A DNA stretch of 64,000 nt from Liolophura sinensis. Lineage: Eukaryota > Mollusca > Polyplacophora > Chitonida > Chitonidae. Of this stretch, positions 22,851 through 35,115 are shown piece by piece. A program made the position numbers and the translations under genes. The notes under the pieces were generated by a model. That model searched no databases, was not told the DNA's origin, and saw only the letters and a list, made by a program, of their open reading frames with translations. Where the stretch lies: NCBI RefSeq assembly GCF_032854445.1, contig NC_088307.1, positions 27,006,547 to 27,070,546 of the forward strand, given 5' to 3'. Each line of letters begins with the position of its first letter. The first letter of the stretch is position 1.

Positions 22851-24880
22851 CATCTGACAGATGTCTGAAATGCGGATGTAGAGCCACTTGTCTTATGTGG
22901 AAAATTATTCATTCAATCAAAATGATAAAACTTGACATGCCCATTAATTTGCAAGAAATAGACGAGGCTATAACAAACCTTAAGAACAATAAATCATCTG
23001 GCTACGATAAAATAACAAACGAATACAAGAAAAGTACAAAAGCAACTATACTGTCTATATATCACAAGCTCTTTAACATTGTCTTTGACACAGGGCGTAT
23101 ACCAGAAAATTGGCTAGTTGGTATGGTGCGCCCGATCTGTAAAAATAAAGGTAACATAGACAACCCTGAAAATTATAGGCCAATAACTATATTAAGTTGC
23201 CTTGGAAAAGTCTTCAAAGCTGTTATAGATAATAGATTAAATAATTATTGTAAAAAATATAATAAGGGAATCTCAAGCAGGCTTTAGAAAAGGGTATTTT
23301 GTTCTTGATAATTTTTTGTCTTACATCATGTCACAGAGTATATACTTTTACGCCGCGGAAGGTTTTATTGTACATTTCATACGATCTAGAGAGGTCTGTG
23401 GTACAAATTTGTAACGGGAGGGATTGCTTGGAGGTGTTTTAACCTTATAAAATATGTATAAATATAATAGATCTAGTTTCGTTCTGGGAAAAAGAACAAG
23501 CGATGTTTCTATGTGTAAAGTAGGAGTGAGGCAACGGAAAAATCTTTCCCCTTTTCTATTCGCCTTATATTTGAATGATCTGGAAAGTTTTCTGAAACAA
23601 TATCTCAGTGATAAGTTCTGTAAGTGGTGAAATTAAAGTTAGTCTATACATCCTTGTACATATTTTACTATTACTGTATGCCGATGATGCGATCAACATG
23701 GTAGAAACAGATACGGATATGTAGAATGCTTTGTTGGCATTTGCACCCATGATAACTGAAGGTAAATACCTCTAAGACAAAACTTGTAATGTTTTGTAAA
23801 CCTCATCCCAGAAATGTCCTGCTTTTTCAGGTTAAAGGAAACGAAATTACGATTGCAGATAGATATTGTTATTTAGGATTAATTATTGAAATATTCTGGC
23901 AAAAAGCAAAAAAAAGTATCTCAAGCCAATAAGGTACTATTTGGTCTCTTTAGGAAAACCAATAAATTGACTTTGCCATTAGATATCCAGCTTAAATTGT
24001 TTTTAAAACATATGCTACAATCTATTTTACTGCACGGTTATGAAATCTGAGGATTCAAAAATTTAAGCATAATAGAACGATTTCGTTCAAAATATTGCTA
24101 AATCATATTAGGCGTAAAAAAAACAACTCACCAAATGTTGCGGTGTATGGTAAATTGGAAGGCTACACACTTTATCTTGACGTTAGGGTTATGATGCTAC
24201 CATATTGGATGAAACTCTTACCAGGGTAGGGAAGTAAGTTTTCTTACGTATGTATGGGCAAGTCAACATGTGAAAGGTGCTGTCTCTGTTTAATCAAAGT
24301 AGTAAACCAAACGTTAAAGGACCAGGCTATTCGGAAGTGGCATTCTGAGATCGGAGTGCCCTCCAAAGGAAATGTATACAGAATATTTAACATCGATTTT
24401 GAAAACATTATTTACAAAAACTTGATGAAAAAAGCCGAAAAATTCTTACGCGCTTTAGATGCTGTAGTCATAAATTACCGTTATTAGGAAAAGGAAGATT
24501 GATTAATATACCCCGACACAGACGACTCTGCACACTTTGTCAGACAGACATCATTGGAGAGGAATTCACTTTCTACATACCTGTACTGGTCTAAGGTAAT
24601 TTTGGCTGAAATATCTACCTAGATATAGTTTTTAGGATTTAAACGTTTGAACAAACATGTTCCCTAATCTCAGTTGTTTTATGTATTATGAAGAGCATGT
24701 ACGTTCTGCACACTTACGGTGGTTTTGTCGTTCCTCGGCAGTATTTTCTAAAAGGTATCTTACGGAATTATATTAGTTGTAATATTTTTTCTACTTTTTT
24801 CTATGTATTTGTTTATATATTCAAGTACAGATCTATTACCGCCCTGAGTGGTATTTGAGCGAAATAAACAATGAAAACCA
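22850..24880 (+). mobile_element. 5'-truncated LINE, reverse transcriptase remnant
   Basis: A plus-strand non-LTR RT. The open part carries EIDEAITNLKNNKSSGYDKI, FDTGRIPENWLVGMVRPICK and NPENYRPITILSCLGKVFKA (about 22940-23270). After frameshifts come QAGFRKGY, a VRQ...NLSPFLFALYLNDLESF block near 23525-23600 and an intact YADD at 23677-23688. A C-terminal block QAIRKWHSEIG lies near 24320, followed by CTLCQTDIIGEEF near 24530. AATAAA at about 24862 suggests the 3' end. No endonuclease was found, so the copy is 5'-truncated. I cannot place the clade firmly. Confidence 0.8.
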
Positions 24881-24924
24881 CCCATCTACATGTATAACTA
24901 TATGGCATTATACCTTGAGCTATA

Positions 24925-25200
24925 CTCATAACATAAGAAGACAATAGCATAGAGAGCGAAACCAGAGCAGCCACGACAAAGTCTGGTAGTTGGCAAATCG
25001 TCACACGTAACCGGTGAAATAAACCCGCTTCATTTTACCTCAGCTGGGTTTCTCTTCTAACTATCCATTTAAATGCTTCAAAAATAGCAAATTACACTCC
25101 CCCTAGTATCATGACAAATATCCAGTGATGTTAAGCGCAATGTATTAAATATCACATTTAATATACAAACACAATAAAACTATGTAAGTCTGACCACGTT
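24925..25200 (+). repeat. Dispersed repeat R1
   Basis: AGAGAGCGAAACCAGAGCAG, GGCAAATCGTCACACGTAAC, CGGTGAAATAAACCCGCTTC and, at the far end, CCAGTGATGTTAAGCGCAAT. It abuts the LINE 3' end. Confidence 0.7.
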
Positions 25201-25914
25201 CGCTAACCACGACGCAAGCCACACTCAAGAATCAATATGAGTGAAAAACATATTACACTTCAGAACAGGCCAGTCTGATTTTCCTGTTTTGACTTGAGTT
25301 GATGACTTGTTGTTTGTGTGTAATTCACAATGGGCTGTATATTCATCGTGTTGAATGAGATCGCCACGTAGGTTGTATGACCGGTTGTCCATATCATATA
25401 CACGTGTATTAGTTTTCGATCTCTTTATAAACATTAACCCATTTCAAGTACCCAACGGTGAACATCCACTACGGATAACAAAACAAAGGCAACATGCTGA
25501 GTACAAGGGCCATGTGAAAGATTTGTATTCATGTGTACAGAGAGCTATATCTAGGGTCATTTACGTTCTGGAAAACGTTTTGACTCCCAAACTGTTGGCT
25601 GCACAAACTAACTGTATTAAAACTAACACGAAAATTGAACAAAAATATGATGGTTTACCAGTTAAATTTTCATAAAAATATCTTTCATTTACAGACCTTA
25701 TAAGCTCTCAGAAAGCATCATTTTGAGTTGCATTTTGAAATTTCTTTTTGCACAATCACAATGTCACCATTAAAGTTTGAGATTAGAGCCTTCAATGTTT
25801 TTCTGCATATGGCCCTGGTACGTCTTTCATCGTCATCTTCGGTCTTATCTTGCAAACTTCCCCTCCCAAAGCTGTCAGCGGATGTTCATTAAACTTTACA
25901 TGTATGCTCGCGCC
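25200..25914. other. Intergenic; no gene supported
   Basis: A 106-codon plus frame (25355-25675) has no recognisable domain or splice context. Part of the sequence (TATTCATCGTGTTGAATGAG) resembles the repeats at 37360 and 38330. Confidence 0.4.
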
Positions 25915-26030
25915 CGCAGTAAGCCGATGGTTCTGCCCGGCTTCCTCCCATCATAATACTGGCCCCCGTTGTATAGATGAGATATTCTTCAGTACGGCGT
26001 AAAGCACCAATCAGATAAATAAAAAAAATA
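25915..26030 (+). mobile_element. tRNA-derived SINE, 3' end only
   Basis: TTCTGCCCGGCTTCCTCCCA, TCAGTACGGCGTAAAGCACC and a tail of AATCAGATAAATAAAA; diverged and 5'-truncated. Confidence 0.85.
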
Positions 26031-26224
26031 CACTGTGCAATATATTGGGGACAATATGTAGATGTGCGTGAGAGTTTGTATAGTTTAAACAGGCCTGAAT
26101 TTCAGTGTGTTGGATGAAACGTTCCACACAAAATAGCATGTGATTTATCGGAGATGAATTATCAAAGCTTGTATGATTTTAGTATTACATTATTAATCAT
26201 TGACGTTCCTGTTGATCTATATCT

Positions 26225-28255
26225 GACCTGTCCTCGTCAAGCAGTGCGGATCCCACAGCTTGTCTGATTTGCTCAACTTCTGCATGGTCGTGTCTGTCCT
26301 CGTCAAGCAGTGCGGATCCCACAGCTCGTCGGGTTTGCTCATCTCTACATGATCGTGTCTGTCCTGGTCGAGCAGTGCGGATCCCACAGCTTGTCTGGTT
26401 TGCTCACCTCTACATAATCGTGCCTGTCCTCATCGAGAAGTGCAGATCCCACAGCTTGTCTGGTTTGCTCAACCTCTGCATGATCGTGCCTGTCCTGGTC
26501 GAACAGTGTGGATCCCACAGCTTGTCTGATTTGCTCAACTTCTGCATGATCGTGCCTGTCCTGGTCGAACAGTGCGGATCTCACAGCTTGTCTAATTTGC
26601 TCAACTTTTGCATGGTCGTGCCTGTCCTGGTCGAGCAGTGCGGATCCCACAGCTTGTCTGGTTTGCTCAACCTCTACATGGTCGTGTCTGTCCTAGTCGA
26701 GCAGTGCAGATCCCACAGCTAGTCTAATTTACTCAACTTCTGCATGATCGTGTCTGTCCTAGTCTAGAAGTGCGGATCCCACAGCTAGTCTAATTTGCTC
26801 ACCTCTACATGGTCGTGTCTGTCCTAGTCGAGCAGTGCAGATCCCATAGCTTGTCTGATTTGCTCAACCTCTGCATGATCGTGCCTGTCCTGGTCGAGCA
26901 GTGTGGATCCCACAGCTTGTCTGATTTGCTCAGCCTCTGCATGATCGTGCCTGTCATGGTCGAGAAGTGCAGACCCCACAACTTGTCTGATTTGCTCACC
27001 TCTGCATGGTCTTGCCTGTCCTGGTCGAGCAGTGCGGATCCCACAGCTTGTAGGATTTGATCAACCTCTGCATGACCTTGCCTGTCCAGTGCGGATCCAA
27101 CAGCTAGTTTGATTTGCTCACCTCTGCATGATCGTGTCTGTCCTGGTCGAGCAGTGCGGATCCAACAGCTAGTCTAATTTGCTCACCTCTGCATGATCGT
27201 GTCTGTCCTGGTGGGCCAGTGCGGACCCCACAGCTTGTAGGATTTGATCAACCTCTGCATGGTCGTGTCTGTCCTGGTGGGCCAGTGCGGATCCCACAGC
27301 TTGTCTGATTTGCTCAACCTCTACATGGTCGTGTCTGTCCTGGTCGAGCAGTGCGGATCCCACAGCTTGTCTGATTTGCTCAACCTCTACATGGTCGTGT
27401 CTGTCCTGGTCGAGCAGTGCGGATCCCACAGCTTGTCTGGTTTGCTCAACCTCTGCCTGGTCGTTCCTGTCCTGGTCGAGCAGTGCGGATCCCACAGCTT
27501 GTCTGGTTTGCTCAACCTCTGCATGATCGTGCCTGTCCTGGTCGAGCAGTGCGGATCCCACAGCTAGTCTAATTTGATCAACCTCTGCATGGTCGTGTTT
27601 GTCCTGGTCGAGAAGTGCGGATCCCACAGCTTGTCTGGTTTGCTCAACCTCTGCATGGTCGCTCCTGTCCTGGTCGAGAAATGCGGATCCCACAGGTTGT
27701 CTGGTTTGCTCAACTTCTGCATGGTCGTTCCTGTCCTGGTTGAGAAATGCGGATCCCACAGCTTGTCTGATTTGCTCAACCTCTGCATGGTCGTTCCTCT
27801 CCTGGTCGAGCAGTGCGGACCCCATAGCTTGTCTGATTTGCTCAACCTCTGCATGGTCGTGTCTGCCCTGGTCGAGCAGTGCGGATCCCACAGCTAGTCT
27901 AATTTGCTCAGCGTCTGCATGATCGTGCCTGTCCTGGTAGAGAAGTGCGGATCCCACAGCTTGTCTGGTTTGCTCAACCTCTGCATGGTCTTGCCTGTCC
28001 TGGTCGAGCAGTGCGGATCCCACAGCTTGTCTGGTTTGCTCACCTCTACATGGTCGTGTCTGTCCTGGTCGAGCAGTGCGGATCCCACAGCTAGTCTAAT
28101 TTGCTCACCTCTGCATGGTCGTGTCTGTCCTGGTGGGACAGTGCGGATCCCACAGCTTTTTGGATTTGATCATGCTCTGCATGATCGTGCCTGTCCTGGT
28201 CGAGCAGTGCGGATCCAACACCTTGTTTGATTTGCTCACCTCTGCATAGTCGCTT
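26225..28255. repeat. 66-bp satellite, about 30 copies
   Basis: The unit begins GGATCCCACAGCTTGTCTGA and ends GTCCTGGTCGAGCAGTGC. GGATCC sites at 27289, 27355 and 27421 show the exact 66-bp period. Some units have CTCACCTC for CTCAACCTC, which makes them 65 bp. On the minus strand intact units read as a 22-residue repeat (GSALLDQDRHDHAEVEQIRQ), open for 284 codons at 27169-28023 and for shorter runs elsewhere. The 65-bp units break it into separate frames, and there is no start context or splice site. Confidence 0.95.
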
Positions 28256-28735
28256 TCCTCGCAAATAATTCTCAGTTGCTCAGCTAGTTGAGTAACTAGT
28301 TTAGTTTACTTATCTAGGCGAGATTTTAAACGGTGAAAATCATCTTTCTTTTTCTGCATTAAACATTTACGACACTGGTCAAAATTGAAATGATATTTAA
28401 CAATTGTCTCCCTTCAACCCTTTCTAATAAATTGGTAGTGCCTTTAGCACATGTGTATTTACGTTATTTTCATCTCCTCACCTGAAAAGCGACACCCCAC
28501 TTTTATCTCATATTTAACCTTCACTGCATCCTGAATAATGTTTCTTTGTAACTCATTCCCGAGTGATAATTAACGGATATGAATTCATTTAAACATGCAC
28601 TATAACGTGTATATGAACATGTACTACAGCGTGTATGTGAACGCGTACTATAATCTGTATATCAACGTGCATGTGGACGTGTATGTTTACGAGTATGTGG
28701 AACATGTATATGAAGGTGCATGTGGAGCGTGTATA
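28256..28735. other. AT-rich spacer grading into degenerate ACGTGTATGTGA motifs
   Basis: No gene seen. From about 28590 the sequence is a degenerate forerunner of the downstream 48-bp satellite (AACATGTACTACAGCGTGTA, GAACGTGTATGTG). Confidence 0.5.
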
Positions 28736-28749
28736 TGAACGTGTATGTG

Positions 28750-28992
28750 TTATTCATTTGATTGGTGTTTTACGCCGTACTCAAGAAAATTTCACTTATA
28801 CGTCGGCGGCCAGCATTATGGTGGGAGGAAACCGGGTAGAGCCTGGTGGAAACCAACGACCATCCGCAGGCTGCTGCAGACTATCCTACGTACGGCCAGA
28901 GAGGAAGCCAGCATGAGCTGGACTTGAACTCACAGCGACCGCATTGGTGAGAGGTTCGCTAGTGCGCTAGCCAATTGAACCACGGAGGCCCC
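28750..28992 (-). mobile_element. tRNA-derived SINE, full length, with target-site duplication
   Basis: Complete reverse SINE from ATTCATTTGATTGGTGTTTT to the A-box region ending GAACCACGGAGGCCCC. It is flanked by TGAACGTGTATGTG at 28736-28749 and 28993-29006. The target is itself a degenerate tandem repeat, so part of this match could be repeat identity. Confidence 0.92.
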
Positions 28993-29006
28993 TGAACGTG
29001 TATGTG

Positions 29007-30400
29007 GAACGTGTTGCATAAACATGTAAGTGGAACGTGGATATGAACGTGTATGAAGAACATGTACATGAACGTATATTTAGAACGTGTGCAAAACATG
29101 TACATGTACATGTGCTAGAACGTGTACATGAACATGTACTAGAGCGTATACATGAACATGCATATGAACATATACAATCACGCGTAGATGAACATGCATA
29201 TGAACGCGTATATGAACATGCACTATAATGAGCATATGAACATGTATATGAACGCGTATATGGACATGTACTATAATGTGTATATGAACATGTATATGAA
29301 CGCGTATATGGACATGTACTATAATGTGCATATGAACATGTATATGAACGCGTATATGGACATGTACTATAATGTGTATATGAACATGTATATGAACGCG
29401 TATATGGACATGTACTATAATGAGCATATGAACATGTATATGAACGCGTATATGGACATGTACTATAATGTGTATATGAACATGTATATGAACGCGTATA
29501 TGGACATGTACTATAATGTGTATATGAACATGTATATGAACGCTTATATGGACATGTACTATAATGAGCATATGAACATGTATATGAACGCGTATATGGA
29601 CATGTACTATAATGTGTATATGAACATGTATATGAACGCGTATATGGACATGTACTATAATGTGCATATGAACATGTATATGAACGCGTATATGGACATG
29701 TACTATAATGTGTATATGAACATGTATATGAACGCGTATATGGACATGTACTATAATGAGCATATGAACATGTATATGAACGCGTATATGGACATGTACT
29801 ATAATGTGTATATGAACATGTATATGAACGCGTATATGGACATGTACTATAATGTGTATATGAACATGTATATGAACGCGTATATGGACATGTACTATAA
29901 TGTGCATATGAACATGTATATGAACGCGTATATGGACATGTACTATAATGTGCATATGAACATGTATATGAACGCGTATATGGATATGTACTATAATGTG
30001 CATATGAACATGTATATGAACGCGTATATGGACATGTACTATAATGTGTATATGAACATGTATATGAACGCGTATATGGACATGTACTATAATGTGCATA
30101 TGAACATGTATATGAACGCGTATATGGACATGTACTATAATGTGTATATGAACATGTATATGAACGCGTATATGGACATGTACTATAATGTGCATATGAA
30201 CATGTATATGAACGCGTATATGGACATGTACTATAATGTGCATATGAACATGTATATGAACGCGTATATGGACATGTACTATAATGTGTATATGAACATG
30301 TATATGAACGCGTATATGGACATGTACTATAATGTGCATATGAACATGTATATGAACGCGTATATGGACATGTACTATAATGTGTATATGAACATGTAAT
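29007..30400. repeat. 48-bp satellite, about 25 regular copies
   Basis: Degenerate units up to about 29185 are followed by about 25 nearly identical 48-bp units (29188-30399): TATATGAACATGTATATGAA, CGCGTATATGGACATG, TACTATAATGTG. Variation is almost confined to the last codon pair read on plus (GAGCAT, GTGTAT or GTGCAT). Both strands are open throughout, 403 codons on plus and 419 on minus, which follows from the period being a multiple of 3 and the unit lacking stops. Each unit is full of short palindromes (ACATGT, ACGCGT, CATATG). Confidence 0.97.
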
Positions 30401-30944
30401 ATAACGTGGTTAGCTCCAAGTGTTCGAGTCTACCTAACTGACTTTTCTTTCTCATCAGAGCTTCAACATGTCGGTCCATAACTGTCCCATTTTATAAAAC
30501 TGTATTGGCTGCATACGTCCTTTACCACATTACTAGTTAGCGTTTTGACCTGTACCATTTCACCGTATCTTACCTCACTCTTCAGATTACCGTTAGATGT
30601 AAAAGGTCTAGCTACACTGTGTACTTCCTTTAGTCCGAATCGATCGTTTCATAAAGACCTAACGCCCTTTCACGTTGTCAGTTTTATACCTAATGGTGCA
30701 GATATAATAGCTTATCTATGTTTAGATACTTCGACGATATTATCAACCATCGACCTTAATCTATGTGTCAAGTGTGACATTTCTCTCCCATCAAGCATGT
30801 TTGTGTCATGAGTAATTTTCTCTTGCAAATTCATCTCTAAGAGAGTGGAATTTCGCCGACTTCATAATATAAAATTTTGAAATGTAACATATGAAACATG
30901 AGTACTTGGGGTTTTATCTCATAAAATAGTTGCTCATTCGGGGG

Positions 30945-31203
30945 CCTCATTCGGGGCCTCCGTGGCTCAGTTGGTTAGCGCGCTAGCGCAGCGTAATGAC
31001 TCAGGAGTCTCTCACCAATGCGGTCGCTGTGAGTTCAAGTCCAGCTCATGCTGGCTTCCTCTCCGGTCGTACTTGGGGAGGTCTGCCAGCAACCTGCAGA
31101 TGGTCGTGGGTTTCCCCCTCTGCCCGGTTTCCAACCACCATAATGCTGGCCGCCGTCGTATAAATGAAATATTCTTGAGTACTGCGTAAAACACCATTCA
31201 AAA
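30945..31203 (+). mobile_element. tRNA-derived SINE, full length
   Basis: GGGGCCTCCGTGGCTCAGTT head with A-box TGGCTCAGTTGG at 30963-30974 and B-box GAGTTCAAGTCC at 31031-31042. The whole body is present, and the tail ends in a poly-A/(TA)n run (31201-31252). This is one of the best preserved copies in the window. Confidence 0.93.
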
Positions 31204-31205
31204 AA

Positions 31206-31254
<49 letters not shown>

Positions 31255-31259
31255 TTCGT

Positions 31260-32560
31260 TTCAACAGAGAAACACTGAAGTATCAGCTTTCATTTACATG
31301 CTTTCTTGTTGCTCATACAAGGAATAAAAGTTTGCTTGGCTAGCTCACCTACTCCGTGTTCTAATGTGTTATTCTCCCCACAACCGATCTACTCCTGACA
31401 AGTGATGCTACACGGTTTTAACGTTTCTCCTGCAGTTTTGTCGGAAGGTTGCCTGGTAACAGGCAGTGATTCTCTCCGAGCATTCTGGTTCCTTCAACCC
31501 TACACTTAACCGGAGTCTTGGGTATCAAATAGTTCAGAGTGCAGCAATAAACAGCAATGTCATGTATAATAAATAGACAAATTATATAAATCATGTTTGA
31601 CTAGGTAAACGATAATGACATAATGTTTGAATAAATAAAGGCTAATGGCATATCTAAGTAGACAAATTATGAAAATGATGGTTGACCAGCTATACGCTTA
31701 TCGCGCATGTAAATACACAAATAATGAAAATAATGTTTGCACTATATCGGACTAATACTTGTTTTCACAACTACATGTGTGTGGTAGGGCAAAGTACTAC
31801 TTGTGTTTCTTATATACGTTCATTGCAAATAAAGTGTATAAATTCTGGTTAAAGTTGCAATTCTGGAATGTCAAATGAGCAGGTCGTCTTGGTGCTTGTT
31901 ACTGTCATGTACAAACATGTACGAACGTTAAGCTGAACCATCCGCCACACGAGGATAGCTTATTTACTCATTTGTCACGCTAGTAGTGAGAGATAGCGAG
32001 ACTCTACAAATTCCTTACCCAATGTCGCTTTTAAACCCATGCCTGGAGCATTTAAAATGTTTACCATCTGAATTGTATCTGAGTGTTTTACATAATGCAC
32101 GCCTATCCTAAGTTAAATCTATAATGCAATCTCATAAATCCATTCTATATTCTTTGGCCTGGCGTTCGAAAAAGGCAGCACTCTAAATATAAATATGGAC
32201 ATGATTTGACCAGAACAATGCTGGTAGTGACGTTAAGCTTAGCCACACAACAGCCTAAACATACTAATGTTGATTTGTCCGATAAGCCAGACAACCTGCA
32301 ATGCAACACATAAGGTTAATTTATCCGAGAAGCCAGAGAAACTTTACGTGTGGCAATGCAACACATAAGGTTTATTTATCCGAGAAGCTGGAAAACCCCG
32401 TTGTATTACAAAACCATTAATATTAATCTGTTTAACAAGTAAAACAAACTTCAAGTGTCGCAAAAAAAATAATATTGTGAGAAAATACACACTACATGTG
32501 TATGACGTCGCCTGTGACTTTTTGAACTTTAAATGTCACGGTCTAATTCACAAAGACTGA
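31260..32560. other. AT-rich intergenic; short degenerate repeats
   Basis: Loose repeats of CAAATTATGAAAATGATGTT type occur at 31570-31740. A roughly 60-bp duplication with CAATGCAACACATAAGGTT lies at about 32300-32380. A TGACGTC (CRE-like) motif sits at about 32511. No coding sequence recognised. Confidence 0.45.
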
Positions 32561-32599
32561 CAAAATGAGAGACAAACAAACATTTAACACAAACGTAGA

Positions 32600-32672
32600 G
32601 CTACTGTGACTCACTGAGATGGTCGGGGGCGAACAGAGCGCATCCTTGAGAAAACTTGTTTGCAGCATACAG
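32600..32672 (+). other. Probable 5' UTR exon of secreted-peptide gene A
   Basis: The segment ending AGCATACAG/GTAAATAA at 32672 has a good donor and no long frame. The same block, AGATGGTCGGNGNCGAANAG then TTTGCAG...ACAG/GTAAAT, recurs ending at 40644 and, more weakly, at 44863. Conservation of block and donor across the paralogues is the reason for calling an exon. Its 5' limit is unknown. Confidence 0.5.
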
Positions 32673-33530
32673 GTAAATAATTTCTCTGAAGCTTGATAGC
32701 TTTTCATATGCGGATATTAACTGTTTGAAAAAGCATGATTTCTGTTTTAACGTAAACTGAACATAAACTGATAATACTTATATATCACATCTACGGCACA
32801 TTTTGACTTTCGTGGAGGCCAGAAATATTACCTAAAAAAATCTAAATATAGTGGAAAACATTCTGGTGGTATATACTTGTTAATATACCACAGAATTCAT
32901 GTAAAAGTTACCTAGCCAATTCCCAGTGCACCCTTCACGCAAATTTTACCATAAATGTTTCAGATGAGTGTATTGAACCACAATTAAATAAAGTCTCCAA
33001 ATCTTCTCGTCTTCGCTGTTTGGGACATCCTAGTCTAAAATACCTGATTTGTACCACGGAGGTCACGTGTTCAACTAGGCTGCGGATTAACGTCAGAAGG
33101 TTCGTTATGTATGTGGTGAGGTGCGATCGTCTCCTCACAATAGCAGTTTTATACATGTTATAGAAGTTAAGCATTCTTGAGTCGAGCATAATAAGCCCAT
33201 TGTGCAAAGACAAAAACATTTAAACTTATTTCAAGGAAAATGCACCATTTCAACAGGCAGATTTTAAGGTCTTGGCACATATTAAAATACTTTAACAATA
33301 AATGATTTAGTAAATGATTTTGCCTTTGACCTTATTTTGAAATTGTTTGTCAAGGTGTGCACACAGAATTTTCACAAGTGTGGCTAAACCATCACCTGGA
33401 CGCGAAAAATAAAACGTATATTTTAAGATAAATCAAGTAGAACACGTTTGTTTTGGTTTTGTTTCATCTTCATATAAGTATATTTGGTAAAAATGGAAAA
33501 CTTAAGCGCAAAATCTTCTAGAATTTCCAG
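32673..33530. other. Intron before peptide gene A exon 1
   Basis: 858 bp between the predicted leader donor and the acceptor AATTTCCAG/ATACCATG at 33530. No other feature stands out. Confidence 0.4.
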
Positions 33531-33535
33531 ATACC

Positions 33536-33703
33536 ATGAAGACTATTATCGGCCTTGTGGCTGCGTGCTGGTTGTTCTTGTTGGTACTCGACCTGAGTGA
33601 AGGCCTCCCTATAGAACCAGACATTCCTATAGAGCCAGCCTTTCCAGTAGACCCTACTGTAGTTTCCGGGTATCCGGTAGAAGCTGCCTATCCGATAGAA
33701 CCG
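33536..33703 (+). CDS. Secreted peptide precursor A, exon 1
   Basis: The ATG at 33536 lies 6 bp after an acceptor (TTTCCAG at 33530). 56 codons run to a donor (GAACCG/GTGAGA) at 33703, phase 0. The N-terminus is a classical signal peptide: M-K, a hydrophobic core IIGLVAACWLFLLVLDL, then a small-residue region SEG. After it comes a short acidic proline-rich region of loose repeats with LPIEP, IPIEP, FPVDP, YPVEA and YPIEP. Exon 2 at 35642 adds a pentabasic RRKRR and exon 3 at 36138 ends the protein at about 75 residues. A small secreted, furin-processed peptide is the natural reading; its function is not recognised. Confidence 0.75.
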
Positions 33704-34464
33704 GTGAGATACAGATCTTGTACATCCTGAATCCTGAGGATGTATGATAAAAAAACTAAGTAGTTGTGTACATGTGGGTAGCTTAAGATGTGCTTTAACA
33801 CAACACAAGAAATGCTTGAGGAGTACGTAAATGAACTTGGTAAATAATAGATACAAATGTATGTTTGGGGTTTTACGTCGTAAATTTCTCCGCCATATGA
33901 CGACGAGGAATGTATATCGTATTGGTTACACGGGTTCCGAAACGCTCCGGTAAATAATATGACATTCATGCTGCATACTTTATGAATATTGTTCTCTGCT
34001 TCAATTTTTGGAATCCGTCGACTGTTTCTCTTTTATACATGATTTCTCTACTTTAAATACTTTCTTTGCTGCTTTCTTTTTAACGTTGGCTAAGAAATTC
34101 GTCCTGCGATTATTGACCCGGAGCGTCCATTCAGGACTGGTATAGAAATGTCTATTTCGGCGCAAAGATTTATTTCTAAACCGTTAAAACCTTGCTCATT
34201 ACCAACTTCCCCGACCCTTTGCGGTTTTATTTATAACAGGGGAAAAACATTTTGTGTTGGATTAAAAAAAAACATATATAAGATTTCATTATATTCTAAG
34301 TTAGCACGATAATTTCACCTGTACAACCACCACCAAATTAAGGTCAATGCAAGTCTATCTGGTATTCACTACTCCTCGCTATCTTCTGGTAAAACTGGCC
34401 TTAAGTCCTTTGACATGATTCTACGGCATTTATGTTTCTCACAAAGGTGAATAGAATGTCATTA

Positions 34465-35115
34465 AACACGTACAACATAGAGAGTAAGATTAGAACAGAG
34501 ACGACAGTTTGATGGAAATGCAACATAGGGAGTAAGACCAGAGGAGCGACGACAGTGTGACAGACATACAACATAGACAGTAAGACCACAACGGCCATGG
34601 CAACCTGCGGATGGTCGTGGGTTTCCCCCGGGATCTGCCCGGTTTCTTCCCACTATAATGCTGCCCGCCGTCGTATAAGTGAAATATTCTTGAGTACGGC
34701 GTAAAACACCAACCAAATAAATAAATAAACAGAACAGCGATGATAGTGTAACTGACGTGCAACATAAAGAATAAGATCAGAACAGCGCCGACAGTGTGAC
34801 AGACGTGCAACATAGAGAACAAGATCAGAACAGCGATGACAGTGTGACAGACGTGCAACATAGAGAGTAAGATCAGAATAGCCATGACAGTGTGACAGAC
34901 GTGCAACCTAGAGAGTAAGACCAGAACAGCGACGAGAGTGTGACAGACGTGCAACATGGAGAGTAAGACCAGAGCAGCGACGGCAGTGTGACAAACGTGC
35001 AACATAGAGAGTAAAACCAGAACAGCCATGATTGTGTGATAGACGAGCAAGACCAGAACAGCGACAATAGCTTGACAGACGTGCAACGTAGAGAGTAAGA
35101 CCAGAACAGCGACAA
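34465..35115 (+). repeat. 48-bp minisatellite within an R1 repeat, about 11 copies
   Basis: Unit GTGTGACAGACGTGCAACAT, then AGAGAGTAAGACCAGAACAG and CGACGA. GTGTGAC starts at 34890, 34938 and 34986 show the 48-bp period. The unit corresponds to the 5' end of R1, which continues at 35125-35290 with ACACGTAACCGGTGAAATAC. The array is split by a SINE at 34597-34728 and lies in an intron of peptide gene A. It is unrelated in sequence to the 48-bp satellite at 29 kb. Confidence 0.9.
34597..34728 (+). mobile_element. tRNA-derived SINE, 5'-truncated, within the 48-bp array
   Basis: CAACCTGCGGATGGTCGTGG to GTACGGCGTAAAACACCAAC and an AATAAATAAATA tail, interrupting the R1-derived array. Confidence 0.9.

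Noticed and set aside
27169-28023. 284-codon minus frame of 22-residue repeats as a gene
   Set aside because: It ends where 65-bp units shift the frame and has no gene context; kept only as a satellite with a note in findings.
29080-30399. Open frames of 403 (plus) and 419 (minus) codons
   Set aside because: They are produced by a 48-bp satellite unit without stops on either strand; no start context, splice site or domain.
30945-31060. tRNA gene
   Set aside because: A-box and B-box are present, but the sequence is the head of a SINE with a long body and A-rich tail and does not fold as a proper tRNA.
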